NCBI RefSeq assembly: GCF_954871325.1
Contig: NC_088775.1
Coordinates: forward strand, 76,113,561-76,177,560
Reading direction: 5' to 3'
Length of the DNA stretch: 64,000 nt
Source of the DNA: Gordionus sp. m RMFG-2023
Taxonomy: Eukaryota; Nematomorpha; Gordioida; Chordodea; Parachordodidae
The translations under genes and the position numbers were made by a program. Positions 35,332 through 47,116 of the stretch are shown one piece after another. Position 1 is the first letter of the stretch; each line of letters opens with the position of its first letter. The notes under the pieces were generated by a model, which did no database searches, was not told the DNA's origin, and saw nothing but the letters and a program-made list of their open reading frames with translations.

Positions 35332-38300
35332 TTATGATTTAGAATATTGCCAAAGAAAAATAAAACTAAGACATAGGGTACTCAACAATTTTACACCAAA
35401 ATATCTAACCAATAATCTCTTGCCCGAACACAAAAATAAATTTGAAACCTTATAATCCGAGACATCGAAAGGTAAAGAAACGGTTAAATTATTGATGGAA
35501 TGTGATCCCACGTTAACTGGACACGAACAAGGAAATTTTTCAAAACCGGGATACGATTGGCATAGTGGTTTGAAATATTTTTCCATCGAAGTACATATCT
35601 CGAATTTGCTTTTTACGTTTTATAATTAGAAAAATAATGAATATTTAAATTATTTGAATCAGCTCTCCTTGTTAGTCTTCAGTCAACAATAAAATCTTCC
35701 AAAAGATAATTCATAATATTTATTTTATAATTATGCATCAAATTACACTTCTTTTTTTATAAGACAAGTGTCATTTTGTTTTCTAAAATTGCTCTCATGG
35801 ATTCTTATAAAATTGATTGGAGTGGAGTTAAACTAGAGAGCATAAATTTTAGATATTTTTCTTAAAATCTATGGATTTTCTGAGCGTTTCATATATTTTT
35901 CTGAGAAATTCATTTTTTAATCTGAGCCTTTCTATTTTTTATACCTGAGAAATTAATATATTTTTTCTAGACAATTAAGTTTTTTTTTATCTGGCCATTA
36001 AAAAATAATTCTTAGTTTCAGTTTTTTGTCTGAACCTTAAGTAATTATTCTGAGAGATTAAAAATGTTTATCTGAGCATTTCAATTTTAATTCTGAGTGA
36101 TTAAATAGGAGTCAATCTAAAAGAAAAAGTAGGGTTGATATCTTATATTTGATAAAATGGAAGAGTTAATTTATGATTGGAATGTCTTCCAAAGAAGGAT
36201 GACATAACTCTTGATAAATAATTTACAAATAGTTTTTGTATGAGTATTGGATAAATTAATTGATTCAGCATTTTTTCATTGACTTGGAGTTTTTAATTAA
36301 AATAAAAATTAAAGCAATATTAGTCTACATATCAGAACATTCTCTATTTACTATATAATGGTTTAATTAGTTTTATATCTAAATTCTTATCATTTTCTCA
36401 CAAGATTACTGCTTATAAATCAGGAATTTTAATAATAGCCATCGTCACATAATTTTAAATAAATATATTTTTTATGTAGTATAATAAAAAATTTGGAACC
36501 ATTTTCCTTTATCACTATGATGCGGGCAAGGTAACGGTAAAGAGAACGAAAATGCTTCTTTGGCTATCATTACGTCAGCATAAGCCTTTCTCGGAAGCGG
36601 CTTAGATATGTTTACTACTAGCCAAACGGATATGGGCCCTGGCAGGATTAGTGGGTTTGGTTGCAGGTCAAGTTTCGATATAGTTACGATTGATTTCGAG
36701 TTTCCTTTTGTTGTTTAAAAAATAAATAAATATTAATATTTTGTTCTAAAATATGAACCCTTATCTCATTGGATCACAGAAGTAATGTCTTTCAAAATAT
36801 TATGTACTCGTAATTCAAAATGTTTTAAAGGGAGTTGATATTTTTTTTTTATTATTAGGATATCTTTACAACAGGTAATTTTTTATTAAAGGTTTCAACA
36901 TATAAAATATATGTATATTTTGGTAATAAAAGTCAATTCAGAGAAGAATTATCTGAAAAATTTGCATGATACATTAAGAATTTTTAGATTGTTCTACTAT
37001 TATTTAATGTAAGTAATACAATTACGAATTTCCCCTCTCAATTTAATTAATATTTCAATATCATTTTTGCTGAAAATCAATTCTTAATTTCTTATAATTA
37101 AGTTATATTTAAATAAATATATAAAAGGTGAACAACAGGGTTTGATCCTGAACTACGAACTGGGTTAAATATGTTTGATGAACCTAATCTTAACCCGAAC
37201 ATTTTTTATTTTATTTCGATCTTAATCTAAAAAATATTTTAAACGATTTTGCTTCGGGATCAACATTTTTTAAATGTTTTAATTTACAAATTTAATTAAC
37301 ATAATACAATTTAAAATTCCTGAATGGATTATTTAAAATTTTTTACATCAATCACTACATTACCTTATCTTATATTTCTTGTAATTTAAATTTGTAGGCG
37401 CGATTTGCAAGGATAGTTTAGAATATAACTTGTCCCTTTGGCTGCTCTACAGGCGCGGGGTGAGCCACTCTTGTAAAATATAGAATTTCGCAATTTTTTT
37501 TTTAAAATTTAGAATAAATACTTTTACAAATGGTTACGGGACCTGGAAGCTTGTACAAAATCTCTTTAACGTGCCAAAACCGAAAAATCTTTTTACAAAT
37601 TTTAACGGACAATGATCACTATTTTACATTATTCTATTGTGATGAATTTATTTATTAAAATTAAAATATCGATTATTCGGTTCAATTGAACCTTAAGAAA
37701 CTTAACTCATAGTTTTGATGCTTATTTTTTTTAAAGTATAAATAGTAAGATTAAAAAGAAAGAAATAAAAATTCTAAACATTGGGCTGGTTGGAGTTAAA
37801 AATATAAAAATGGGCGGGCAAGCGAATTTTCAAAAATTTTTTATTTCACGATAATGCGTATTTTATAAGTTAAAAGTAAAGATATAATGAAAAAGAGCCA
37901 AACCAACCAATCAAATAATTTTTACGTTAAGCGGGCGGGCGAAAAAATATTTTTAAATAAATGGGTGGACTGGTATTTTTTGAAAAACCATGGGAGGAAA
38001 CAAAGATTTGCGGGTGCAGGACAGACATCCAGTCCCAACCTTGCAAAAATATTTATAAAAAACATCTTAAATCAGTCGACCAGCATAATTATCATACCTT
38101 AAATATTTAACTCTGGTATTAATATTTAATATAATGTATTAGCATTGAGAGAAATGTTTTTGACAACTATATGCTGATCTAAAATAAAATATCTGAAAAA
38201 TGTTACTTTTAAGAATTATACTAAAATGAGGTTGTTCAAAGCAAGCTTTAATAAAAATCTTTAAACCATTTGTAGGTTTTCTTTCGCCCAAAATTTTGTG

Positions 38301-39490
38301 AAAAAATCTTTTAGGATCAACAAAATTGAATATTAATTTGTGATTTCATTGTGAAAGATTTTTTATGCATAAAAATCACAAAACATTTACCTATAAAAGA
38401 GATTTGAAATTTTTTAAAAAATTTGATCCTTAAAAAATTTTTTTTGTTGATCTTCAGATATTTTTAACAGTTTGTGAACCTGGTTAAAACTGTCATTATA
38501 ATTGAACACATAAGAAAGGAATACCTATTTAATCGAAAATTGTTAGAATTACTAGATTGGATATAACCTTATTGGTTATAAATAGGGATGTAAAATAAAA
38601 ATGTTTTTTTAATATGAAAAACAAAAAAAAAAGAAAATGAATCATGATTAAAAAGCATTTGAACGAAATTTTGAATCACTCAAAAATTAAATTTATAAAA
38701 TTAATTTTCAAAATGGCAGTTATATTTTTTAAAATAAACTATTTAAATAAGCAAGATATGATGATTGTGAAAATAGAAAAATTTATAGATAAATAATGGT
38801 AGATTAATTTATAATAAAATATTGGTAAATTATATTTCCAATATAATTATAGAGTAAATAAAAAAATTAAAAAAAAAACAGCAATAAACACAATTATGGC
38901 GAATTCGCGCTATATATACAAAATATGCTGTATTTTTGTATTGTTCACTTCAAATTTTTTATACTTCGTGAATTCGTGCTAACTGTGAATGAGGGGCAAG
39001 ATTAGGAAAAAATTGATAGTTTTCAAAAAATTAAAATTAATTTAACCGAACCCGCTGTTTTTACTGAACATAGAATCTTAACTTAAATCATGTTAAAATT
39101 AAGGCAAAAGGTTTCTCCTTGTAAGAAAACATTAAAAATATATCCTCCTTTGTTTTATTCTATCTTAGCCTCATTAGTTAACTTGCTACACAATATAATT
39201 CCAAAACTGAAACTATTATTTAATTAGCTATAACAAAAACAAGTGATGACCATCATAGTTATAATATTCGTTTTAATGAGGGGAATGATGAACCAGAAAT
39301 GGTCACATTTTGCCATCTTCTTCAACAATAAATAAAAATTTTTTAAAAAATGCATACAAATAGTAATAATTGTTATACCACAATCATTCCATCTTATTCC
39401 TTGGGTCGGCATCAAAATTATGCCGCACTGGAGAATCATGAATCCCCCAAAAATTGAACTGCCTTGTCCGAATAATCCCATTTTCTTCAT
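35332..39490 (-). CDS. GM2-activator-like lipid-binding protein
   Basis: Three exons, 39490-39379, 36704-36500 and 35608-35332, join in phase (1, then 2) into 197 codons, close to human GM2A (193 residues). GM2A is a secreted lysosomal beta-cup protein that lifts glycolipids from membranes for hydrolysis. Residues 1-30 form a hydrophobic signal peptide. IRWNDCG matches the FSWDNC start of the mature family. IVTISKLDLQPNPLILPG matches IRSLTLEPDPIIVPG. GKCKFEIC, PCSCPVNVGSHSI and CSGKRL follow in family order. Seven of the eight family cysteines align (residues 37, 97, 106, 111, 122, 133, 135). The last one, after GKRL in human, is replaced by C166 just before SGKRL. NIS (69) and NLT (146) are possible glycosylation sites. 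The donor after exon 2 (GTTCC) is weak. Metazoa often have several such paralogues, so lipid specificity is unknown. Confidence 0.88.
35870..36115. repeat. Degenerate 22-base periodic repeat, CTGAG
   Basis: About ten occurrences of CTGAG, CTGGC, CTGAA or CTAGA followed by 16-25 AT-rich bases, usually TTCTGAG(A/C). They lie in intron 2 of the GM2-activator-like gene. This looks like an ancient minisatellite. Confidence 0.6.
36710..37779. other. GM2-activator-like intron 1, 3' part
   Basis: AT-rich intron. Short GCGCGGGG / GGCGCG patches near 37395-37460 are the only compositional change, and no repeat ends can be fixed. Confidence 0.4.
37780..38065. repeat. Repeat with GGGCGGGC tracts
   Basis: TTGGGCTGG, ATGGGCGGGCAAGCG, GCGGGCGGGCG and ATGGGTGGAC blocks occur in AT-rich DNA. 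The style and motifs match 12630-12970 and 28360-28800. The reading frame over 37887-38102 is an artefact of the repeat. Confidence 0.5.
38885..38990. repeat. Second copy of the CACAGTTAG hairpin mini-element
   Basis: GGCGAATTCGCGCTATATAT at the left and ACTTCGTGAATTCGTGCTAA with CTGTG at the right form an imperfect hairpin of about 100 bases, related to 29361-29441. Confidence 0.6.
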
Positions 39491-41910
39491 AAAAGATTCG
39501 TGGATAAGGATTTTTCTTTTATATAATAATGCTTGTTAATGGTGAAAAAAAAATTTAAGAAAAAAAATTTAATATAGGTCGACAATTTTTATACATTATA
39601 ATTTATACCAAAATTATTTTTTTTTTACTAAAATTTCGTAAAATTTTTGTAACCTAATTTATTTAATTTATAAGAGTTATCGGGGAAAAAGATGAGGTTT
39701 AATTCATTTTTTTTATAAATATTTTAAACGATGTTTTATTTTATAAAATAGCCTTTTGCTACAACTCAAAAGGACGTTTTAATAAAAATTAAATTTCATA
39801 TTTTTGTGGCTAATAAAAGCACTTTTTATTTAAAAAAAGAAATCTATTTTTGCAAGAAAAAAATTATAAACTTTAAAAATTTTAATTTATCCGAAAAACG
39901 ATCATATCTATTTTTTTAAATTAACATCATTTTAAATAAGGAAGAATTATTATATACAATATAAAATATTATAATCATTGTGTAAAATGGAAATCGTAAA
40001 ATTTAATTTTCTTTATAATGTTACAAATTTTTTTTAGAATCATATTCTTTGAATGCATAAAAGAAAGAAGAAACTATATTTTTTAAGGACCTTAATTATT
40101 TTATTATACCTCTTTATGAATTTTTTCTTATACATTTCCAATGGATTAATTTTAATTTTAAAAAATTAACATTTTGAATTAAAAGGAATTACAAATTTGT
40201 AACTCCCAAAAAATAAAGTCCTAACAGATTTCATAGAAAAAACTAAGTATTTCCTGGGACCCGATCAAAGTTTTGCCCCGGTTTCCGGGTTCAGATACAG
40301 ATTTTTTAAGTCGCATTCGGCATAGGTAGGACTAGTTAAATTTTCTCGAAAACATTTCGATTTATGATCAATTAAAGATATTGTGGTAAAAAAAAATTAT
40401 CAATCCTAATATTTATTATTGTAATATATTCTAACTATCTATCTCATTATTTACCAATCCTGAGCCGTATCAGGCCTTTATAATCTATACCTACTTTTGA
40501 ATGTAAAATTGCATTCGTGTAGACGTTTTACGATAGTAATTATATGGTATTACATTTGCGGTGATGCCTTGATTGCTCAATTATATTATTTTTTTTACAA
40601 ATTAAAATTTTCCAAAACCGGACTGGACCCGGTTTCAGTAACTAACAACCGATGTTGTATTCAAGTGAAGGTTTTGGGGTTCGGTTTCGAAATACCCTAA
40701 TTTTATTATTTTTAAGACGCGTGAAGCGAAAAAGAGAGATTTCCGTTATTCTAAAAGAAAACACTGCTTTCGAAAAAGGGATAGTTAAATTAGATATTCA
40801 TAGAAAATTTTAAATATTACTATTTCCGGGAATTTATAGGAAAAAGAAATGAAGATTAAATAAAATTAAGAGAAGGAAAGGTGTCTGTATTTTAAAACTT
40901 TTATTTTTGGTGTTTTACTTGACAAAAATTGAATTGAGTATTTTTAAAATTTTTTCTAGGATTATCCTCATATGCTAAAATATTTTTTTTAACTTTAAAG
41001 AATTTTGCTATTTATGCAAAATCAAATAGGATCAGAATTTGGAATCCGATCAAATATAAACCAGAACCCGGAATCCTTCTTTAAAATTTTTAGGAACCGG
41101 TTTCGGAACCCGTTTGAACAAAAATGCAAGTAATTTATGTTATAAATTATTTTAGGAAAAGTAATTATATTTTTTTTACTACACCATACACATACAACTA
41201 CGCTACGACCATATACGTAATTTTTGAAATAAAAAAAACACCGAAGGAACTGTTTGTTTTTTAAATTGGCCCTTTGAAAAATTATGATAAAATTTCTTAT
41301 ACCCTAATATATATATATATATAAATACTTACTTTCTTCAAACATTTTTCAGAATTATGATAAAATTGAAAATAGGGGTTCGATTTAATAAATAATAACC
41401 ATCATAATCAATTTAGTCACAGTTTGATTAGATAATAGCGGTCACGATAATTTTATTGGACAGAATTAATTAGCTGCAGTCATGTCAAGTGATAGGTTTC
41501 CTAAGGGCTATTTTATCCCAGATATATTGTAAATTTACTTACAAATATTCCTTTGCACCAACGATGCCTTTATAACTCTTTCTTATTAGCTATATATTTT
41601 CGATTTGGTTAAGATCGAGATTATTATAATATCCAACATTTATTTTTTAACTGCTTTGATGAATGACATTGGCACGTTACTCCATCTATTTTGTGTAGTC
41701 CCTCGAGATAAATATCAATACACTTAGTTTGATTGGCTTAGAGTATTCTAGTTAGTTTTTAGAATAATAACATCATTAAATTAATCACCCTTCCCATTCA
41801 TGTTACCCGACATCATTACTAATAATAAATTAACTTTAAAAATAATATTATGATCAGAAAAGGCTTTATATTTATTTTAGCTAAGAAATAATTATTTTTA
41901 TATCTGAAAT
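39491..41910. other. Upstream of the GM2-activator-like gene; old repeats
   Basis: The first few hundred bases should hold the promoter of the minus-strand gene, but no element can be named. 40255-41130 contains scattered CCCGGTTTCCGGGTT, GGACCCGGTTTC, GGAACCGGTTTCGG and GAACCCGGAATCC motifs. These suggest decayed GGTTC-type repeat elements similar in style to 14579-15480, without definable ends. Confidence 0.4.
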
Positions 41911-42700
41911 GAAGTTGGCCGAACAATTGCAAGCACTAACGATGAATCATATGTCATTTTTTTAGTGCTGGTTAATGCTTCAATCCGTATAGTAACCGAA
42001 TTTAAGGGAAAAAAGTTATAAGCAAAAATAAAAATTTGTGCCAACTTCACGTTTAAAAGTTGATTGAAAGCACTAAGGATGAAACGTATATCATTTTTTA
42101 ATGCTTCGTTAGTAGAGGTTAGTACTTCAATCACATTTGTAGCCAAATTTATGAATAAAAAGTTATTGGCGAAAAAAACAAAAATAAACAAATAATGGCG
42201 ACGTGCCAAAACAAAAACTATAGTAGTACTAAACATCCGGGTTTCGCCATTATTTAGCGCTTAAATAATGTATTTAAATTTCGTTATTAATTTAGCTAAC
42301 CGCCATATGGAAAAAAGTAATTAGCTAAATAAAAATTATGACGTCACGATTTAGGCGTGAAGGTGGCCGAACTTTTGGAAGCACTAACGATTAAACTTAT
42401 ATCATTCTTTAGTGCTTGGTTAGTAGAAGGTAGTGCTTCAATCACTTTTGTAGCCGAATTTAAGAATAAAAAGTTATTGGCGAAAAAAACTAAAATAAAA
42501 TATTATTTGCTATAAAAACATTTGTAACAAGATGATATGTTATTATTAGGCTAGTAATTTACGGAAAAGATATTGAAATATTATTATAAAAGTTATTGGC
42601 GAAAAAAAACAAAAATAAAATATTATTTGCTATAAAAACATTTGTAACAAGATGATATAGGCTAGTAATTTACGGAAAAGATATTCAAATATTAACTTCT
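41911..42700. repeat. Three-copy and two-copy local repeats
   Basis: Three diverged units near 41911, 42045 and 42360 share AAGCACTAACGAT, TAGTGCTTGGTTAGTAGA and GTAGCCGAATTTAAGAATAA. A second segment, AAGTTATTGGCGAAAAAAAC with TTTGTAACAAGATGATAT and TAATTTACGGAAAAGATATT, is repeated at about 42470-42580 and 42590-42690. The minus-strand reading frame across 41898-42236 is made of these repeats. Confidence 0.75.
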
Positions 42701-42855
42701 CAAAAAAATTTCAAAAATATATTTCCATTCATCTATCCATCCCAAATGGCGAAGATTTCCCGGTTCATCTTTTGGAAGAATATAACCTAACAAATGAAAT
42801 GGAATTTTGATGTCTATGGATTCAAATATTCTTAACTCATTCCTTATGAATATAA
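42681..42855 (-). CDS. Possible terminal exon, unrecognised
   Basis: After an AG acceptor the minus strand is open for about 57 codons. It reads IFIRNELRIFESIDIKIPFH, then LLGYILPKDEPGNLRHLGW and IDEWKYIF, and ends in a stop near 42682. Codon quality is much better than in the surrounding AT-rich DNA. Its entry phase (1) equals the exit phase of the last CUB exon at 47117, so it could be the 3' end of that gene. I do not recognise the domain, and intervening exons may be missing. It could also belong to another gene. Confidence 0.35.
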
Positions 42856-42859
42856 CTAT

Positions 42860-43559
42860 TCAAGATTAAAAAACAAATAAGAAATATATGTCTTTATATT
42901 ATTAATTTATAAATTACAATTACAATATCGGAAAGGGTAAATTTCACTCATTTAGTTAAACTACAACTGGGTACAAGGTTTGTTGGTATCCTTGAGAAAA
43001 AAAATCGGCATAATTTTATGAAGGGTGGGCCTTCATAAAATTCACGTTCGCTCATTTTGGGCAGGTCTATGACCAACGTGCTAGATAAGATAAGATAAGA
43101 TATATATTTTATTCTTTTTATTTTTGATGTTTCAAATCTTTTGCATAAGACCATCAATTATTATTTAAGGAGTAATACAATATTTTCTTAATAATATAAA
43201 ATTTATTTTTTATCATAAAAGGAAATTTTAATTAATGACTTTTATTTTATTACCATTATAATATATATAAACATAGCAGGAATTAAACAATTATAATGAA
43301 TGCAGCATTGCAATACCCTGTAACAAAATACAGTATATCCTTGATTTTTGGTAGATAGAAGCATTAGATCTTCCTAAAATTTCAATATTTGCTAGAAAGG
43401 TCCTGAGCGTTTTAGCTACGAGAGTGTATTCCATAGCTGGGATTTCTGAAATCTAAAAGATCATTATGTCCTATAAATCTAAATAAAATAATGTTTGTAC
43501 ATGTTAATTATAACTTAATAAAATAGTTAAATTATAGTGATAAACATAATAGCACAAAT
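42860..43559. other. AT-rich stretch, nothing firm
   Basis: A GATAAGATAAGATAAGATA run lies near 43085. No gene is supported. A minus-strand frame at 42948-43157 shows no family resemblance. Confidence 0.35.
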
Positions 43560-43564
43560 TTTAT

Positions 43565-43680
43565 TACAGCCGCGCCACCGCCGATTTTGTGGAGGCGTCT
43601 AAATTTCGCCGCCGTCAGCCGATCGTTTTAAAAAAAGAAACCCCGCCGCCGATAATGCTGTCGGCGCACAGGTCTAACTA
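43565..43680. repeat. Very GC-rich 115-base mini-element
   Basis: ACAGCCGCGCCACCGCCGAT at the left, CCCCGCCGCCGATAATGC and TGTCGGCGCACAGG at the right. It is compositionally alien to its surroundings and internally self-complementary (CGGCGGC and GCCGCCG). It is probably a short insertion. No duplication of the target was seen. Confidence 0.5.
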
Positions 43681-45504
43681 TAATATATTTATATATAATA
43701 GTAGGATTAAATTTTTTAGAATAATTGCTCAAATTAATTTGTTTATATTTAAGTTCTGTAATAAATTGGTCTTATGAAAAAAAGGTGTAATATAGACAAA
43801 AAACCTACAATATTTTTATTTTAAATTATACTAGTGAATTTCTTTGATGACATTTAGATTTTAAGACAATTTTCCAGGATAACTGATCATTCGAGATATC
43901 CATAAGTTTTCAATACATTTTCTTTTATTATTTTAGCGAAAGAAAAAAAAACAGATCATTTTTCCTTGATTTTCCTCCTCGTTAGCCTCGTTACAATATG
44001 TAACTGCGATATCTAAAATGGAAATTAGTATTTAAAGTTGCTTATTTTATATAATAGTAATGAATTGTATTATAATGTTCTATACCTCATTTTAACTTCT
44101 TCATATATTTATAACTTCAAATCTCAGGCGGTGGGGGTTCTCTCTCGCCAAGTCTTTGTCACCTACATACCAAAGAGTAGTAATATAATAGCCAAAGGTT
44201 TATAATCTACATCTACTATGTGCATAACGCATATTTATTCTCACTTAAATGAAGGGAGATAAATATTGCTTTTAATTTTTAAAGTTATCGAATAATTATT
44301 TTAATTAAGAGACCTGCAAAATTTAAAAAAAAAATTGAGCCCGAATCCGCACACCTCGGTGTCAAAAAATATTTCTCCAAATCCAAACCCAGCCAATATT
44401 TAATTTATTCATTATTTCAATTATATGCATTAAATTAAAATATTCAGCAATTAGTTATGCTTATCTATTTTATTTTATTTTATTTATTTATAAAATATTA
44501 TAAGAAAATTAAATTAATAGTAAATCTTTCTCGCTTTCTTATTTCTTTTCTAAAAACTTTAAGAATTTTTTAAATTTATTTTATAATTGTGATATTCAAT
44601 CAAGCTTAAAAAAAAAGAAAAAAAGAGAGAAGAATATTTATGTTTCTCGAGCCGCGGGCCTATATTTTATTGACGGATGATGTTACCGTCAGTCCTGAAG
44701 GACTCTAGTTTGAACAGATCAAATTATTCTTTACATACAATAAGTGTCTCTTGTATCTGAGCAGCCAAGTGAAGGTTAAAAAGGAATTTTTTCACCCCTA
44801 GATGTACACTTATCACAGGCAAATTAATAATTAGGTGTAATAATTATTTTAATATATAACTACAGATTAATCAATAAGGAACTTTCCCAAACCCGGAACA
44901 GAGGAGGTTTTTTTTGGGCCCAGTAAAGGAACCAATAAATGTCTCCGTTTAAGCTCCCCTTTACTGTACTTTAATATTCTTGTTCAATAAAATTTAAATA
45001 AAATTGTCCTATCCACGTTATAAAGCAAATTAACATTTTATATAAATCTATATTATTCCCAAAAATGCAGTTTTATTTAAAAAAACGAGTTTTATGTTAA
45101 AATATAAGTTGAGACTTTATTTAATTTTACAACTCTAATATATCGAATACATGCATAATATATGATAATTTTTTTATTATAAGGTTATCAGGAAATTTTT
45201 TTATTTATTATTATAATAGTTGATAAATGATATTATTCTTTGATTAGTAATTCAGTATAATAATACATAAATTCCTTTTATTATTTTAAAAAATTAATAA
45301 TATATTGAATTTTTTGAGTCCTTTCAAATATCCAATTTTTCATATTCGAACGTTATGAAGTTGTCGTAATCACCACTCGAAACCAGCCTTATGACAGAAT
45401 GCTCCTTTTTTAACTCAACTTGCATATCTTTAAAATAATATTTTTCATGCAAAATCAGATTTTCAAATTATTTTTTACCTAGTATATAGTATATTACTTT
45501 AAAT
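43681..45504. other. AT-rich stretch with minor repeat-like patches
   Basis: GC-richer scraps occur near 44320-44360, 44125-44180 and 44650-44700 (GAGCCGCGGGCC and a GACGGATGATGTTACCGTC small hairpin). None supports a gene. The minus strand at 44125-44176 reads GDKDLARENPHRLRFEV after an AG, which may be an exon or chance. Confidence 0.35.
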
Positions 45505-45711
45505 TGGTGTTGTTAAACGGCTCGATTTGAGCCAATAAAACGCTCTCAATATTCTGGCCAGAAAAATATTGTATACGCTTCAAAATTTAGCTAATAGACC
45601 TAAATCCTTCATGCCATCTCTGAGAAAAGTCTTCAGGTTTGTATAATATTATTCTGGAAAAATAGTTAGCCGTTTTTAAAAATCGGCGCCAATCTAGCCG
45701 TCTCAACATTA
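45505..45711. mobile_element. MITE of the TAGTGTTGTTAA family, worn
   Basis: Left end TGGTGTTGTTAAACGGCTCG, right end AGCCGTCTCAACATTA, with paired GGCTAA / TTAGCCG subterminal arms. Flanks show no matching 8-base duplication, so the copy is older than those at 35006 and 53805. Confidence 0.75.
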
Positions 45712-46311
45712 CTTACATTTATGTCTCTTTTAAAACGATAAGTGCATTATTTAAAATTCGAATATTACCTTAAACTTATTTAGCGGGGTTTAAACACATA
45801 AAGTTTAAAATCTAATTTGAAATGATTATACATATCGTGGACTGAAAATTATGGTGTTCGTTATCCATTTTTTGTTATAATTTTTCAGTAAATTAAAATA
45901 ATATTTTTGTATTTTAGATAGGAGATCACACCATAATAATGTAAATAAAAGATGATTTTGAATTATATTTTAACATTTTTATTGGTTATAAGGAAGAATA
46001 CAGTACTGAAGGAATGATTTATCGAAAAATGCTTTTTGCAAAAAAGGTACATAGCTAAAGCCGATATACACAATTATAGATATATTCTTTAAGTATAATT
46101 AGAATGGCACCATTGTATGGTCAATTAAGAATTTTTATTGGGGGAGGGCTTGAGGGCTTAGTTTTTGCATACTTTGATTATATTCAGAAAATTGCTATTT
46201 CGATCACTTTTCGTCATTTATAATGAATAAACAGTTTGAAATATGAATTTGGTAATGAATCAAAAATGTATAATATATCAATATTTGGTAAATTACTAAG
46301 GTATAATTAAT
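45712..46311. other. AT-rich stretch, nothing recognised
   Basis: No supported feature. 45860-46020 (AGATAGGAGATCACACCATA, TTTAACATTTTTATTG, CAGTACTGAAGGAATGA) resembles 21899-21985, another weak dispersed repeat. Confidence 0.4.
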
Positions 46312-46486
46312 CATAATTTATGTAATATAAGTGATAATTTATGTAATATAAGTGATAATTTATGTAATATAAGTGATAATTTATGTAATATAAGTGATAA
46401 TTTATGTAATATAAGTAATAATTTATGTAATATAAGTGATAATTTATGTAATATTAGTGATAATTTTTTTTTTTTTTTTTTTTACA
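46312..46486. repeat. 21-base minisatellite followed by poly-T
   Basis: About seven near-perfect units of ATAATTTATGTAATATAAGTG, followed by a T run of about 19 bases at 46465-46483. It is a plain tandem array without spacers. Confidence 0.92.
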
Positions 46487-47116
46487 TTTTATTATTTATT
46501 AAATTCGTGATGTATAAAACATGATAAAATATTGATATATAGGTTAATTTATGGTTAATAATATTTATATATATATTAAAATTCACTTCTATATAAAAAT
46601 GACGAAAAGAGCAAAATCTGCCATATTTCTTTGGGGTTCAAAGATTTGGTGGGGTAAGGGGCAGGTCTTCACAAGCTTCCTTCCATTATGGCCATGATGC
46701 CAATTTACAAGGTATGATACATTACAATGTATAAATTTTGTAAAATCAAAAGATTGTTATATCAGCTTAGTGATCATTAATTATTATCATTGGAAAATTC
46801 AATCTATTATCTTAGTTTCCTCGGATCTCATTATGCTATTTTTTATTATAATTTTTATAAATTTAATAAATGTCATCATAATAAAATAAATTAAAAAGAC
46901 AGCCAAACATTTTTTTTAACTGATTGCATAAGTGAAAATTGAAATGATCAAAAAATATTAACTAGCTCAATTAAGATTTATAAGTATAATAAGAAAAGTT
47001 AGATAATATAATATACGGATCTAATTTAAACAAGCCAAGATAAGGAGAATGGCTCCCTTGTTGGAGGTTTCATTTCGAAAGATTTTATGTCTTTTTAAAA
47101 AAAATAAATTTATAAC
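46487..47116. other. Possible intron of the CUB gene
   Basis: AT-rich except for a GC-richer scrap at 46610-46710. No exon could be fitted in phase. Confidence 0.35.

Noticed and set aside
37887-38102. 71-residue plus-strand frame
   Set aside because: It overlies a GGGCGGGC-rich dispersed repeat and shows no family resemblance.
39224-39490. Single 88-residue minus-strand gene
   Set aside because: Only the first 37 codons are coding. They end at a donor and form exon 1 of the GM2-activator-like gene.
44125-44176. Minus-strand GDKDLARENPHRLRFEV after an AG, considered as a CUB-gene exon
   Set aside because: It is short, phase fit alone is weak evidence, and there is no recognised CUB motif.
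46312-46486. Regular 21-base repeats considered as a CRISPR-like array
   Set aside because: Units are directly adjacent without spacers, in a eukaryotic context. It is a plain minisatellite.
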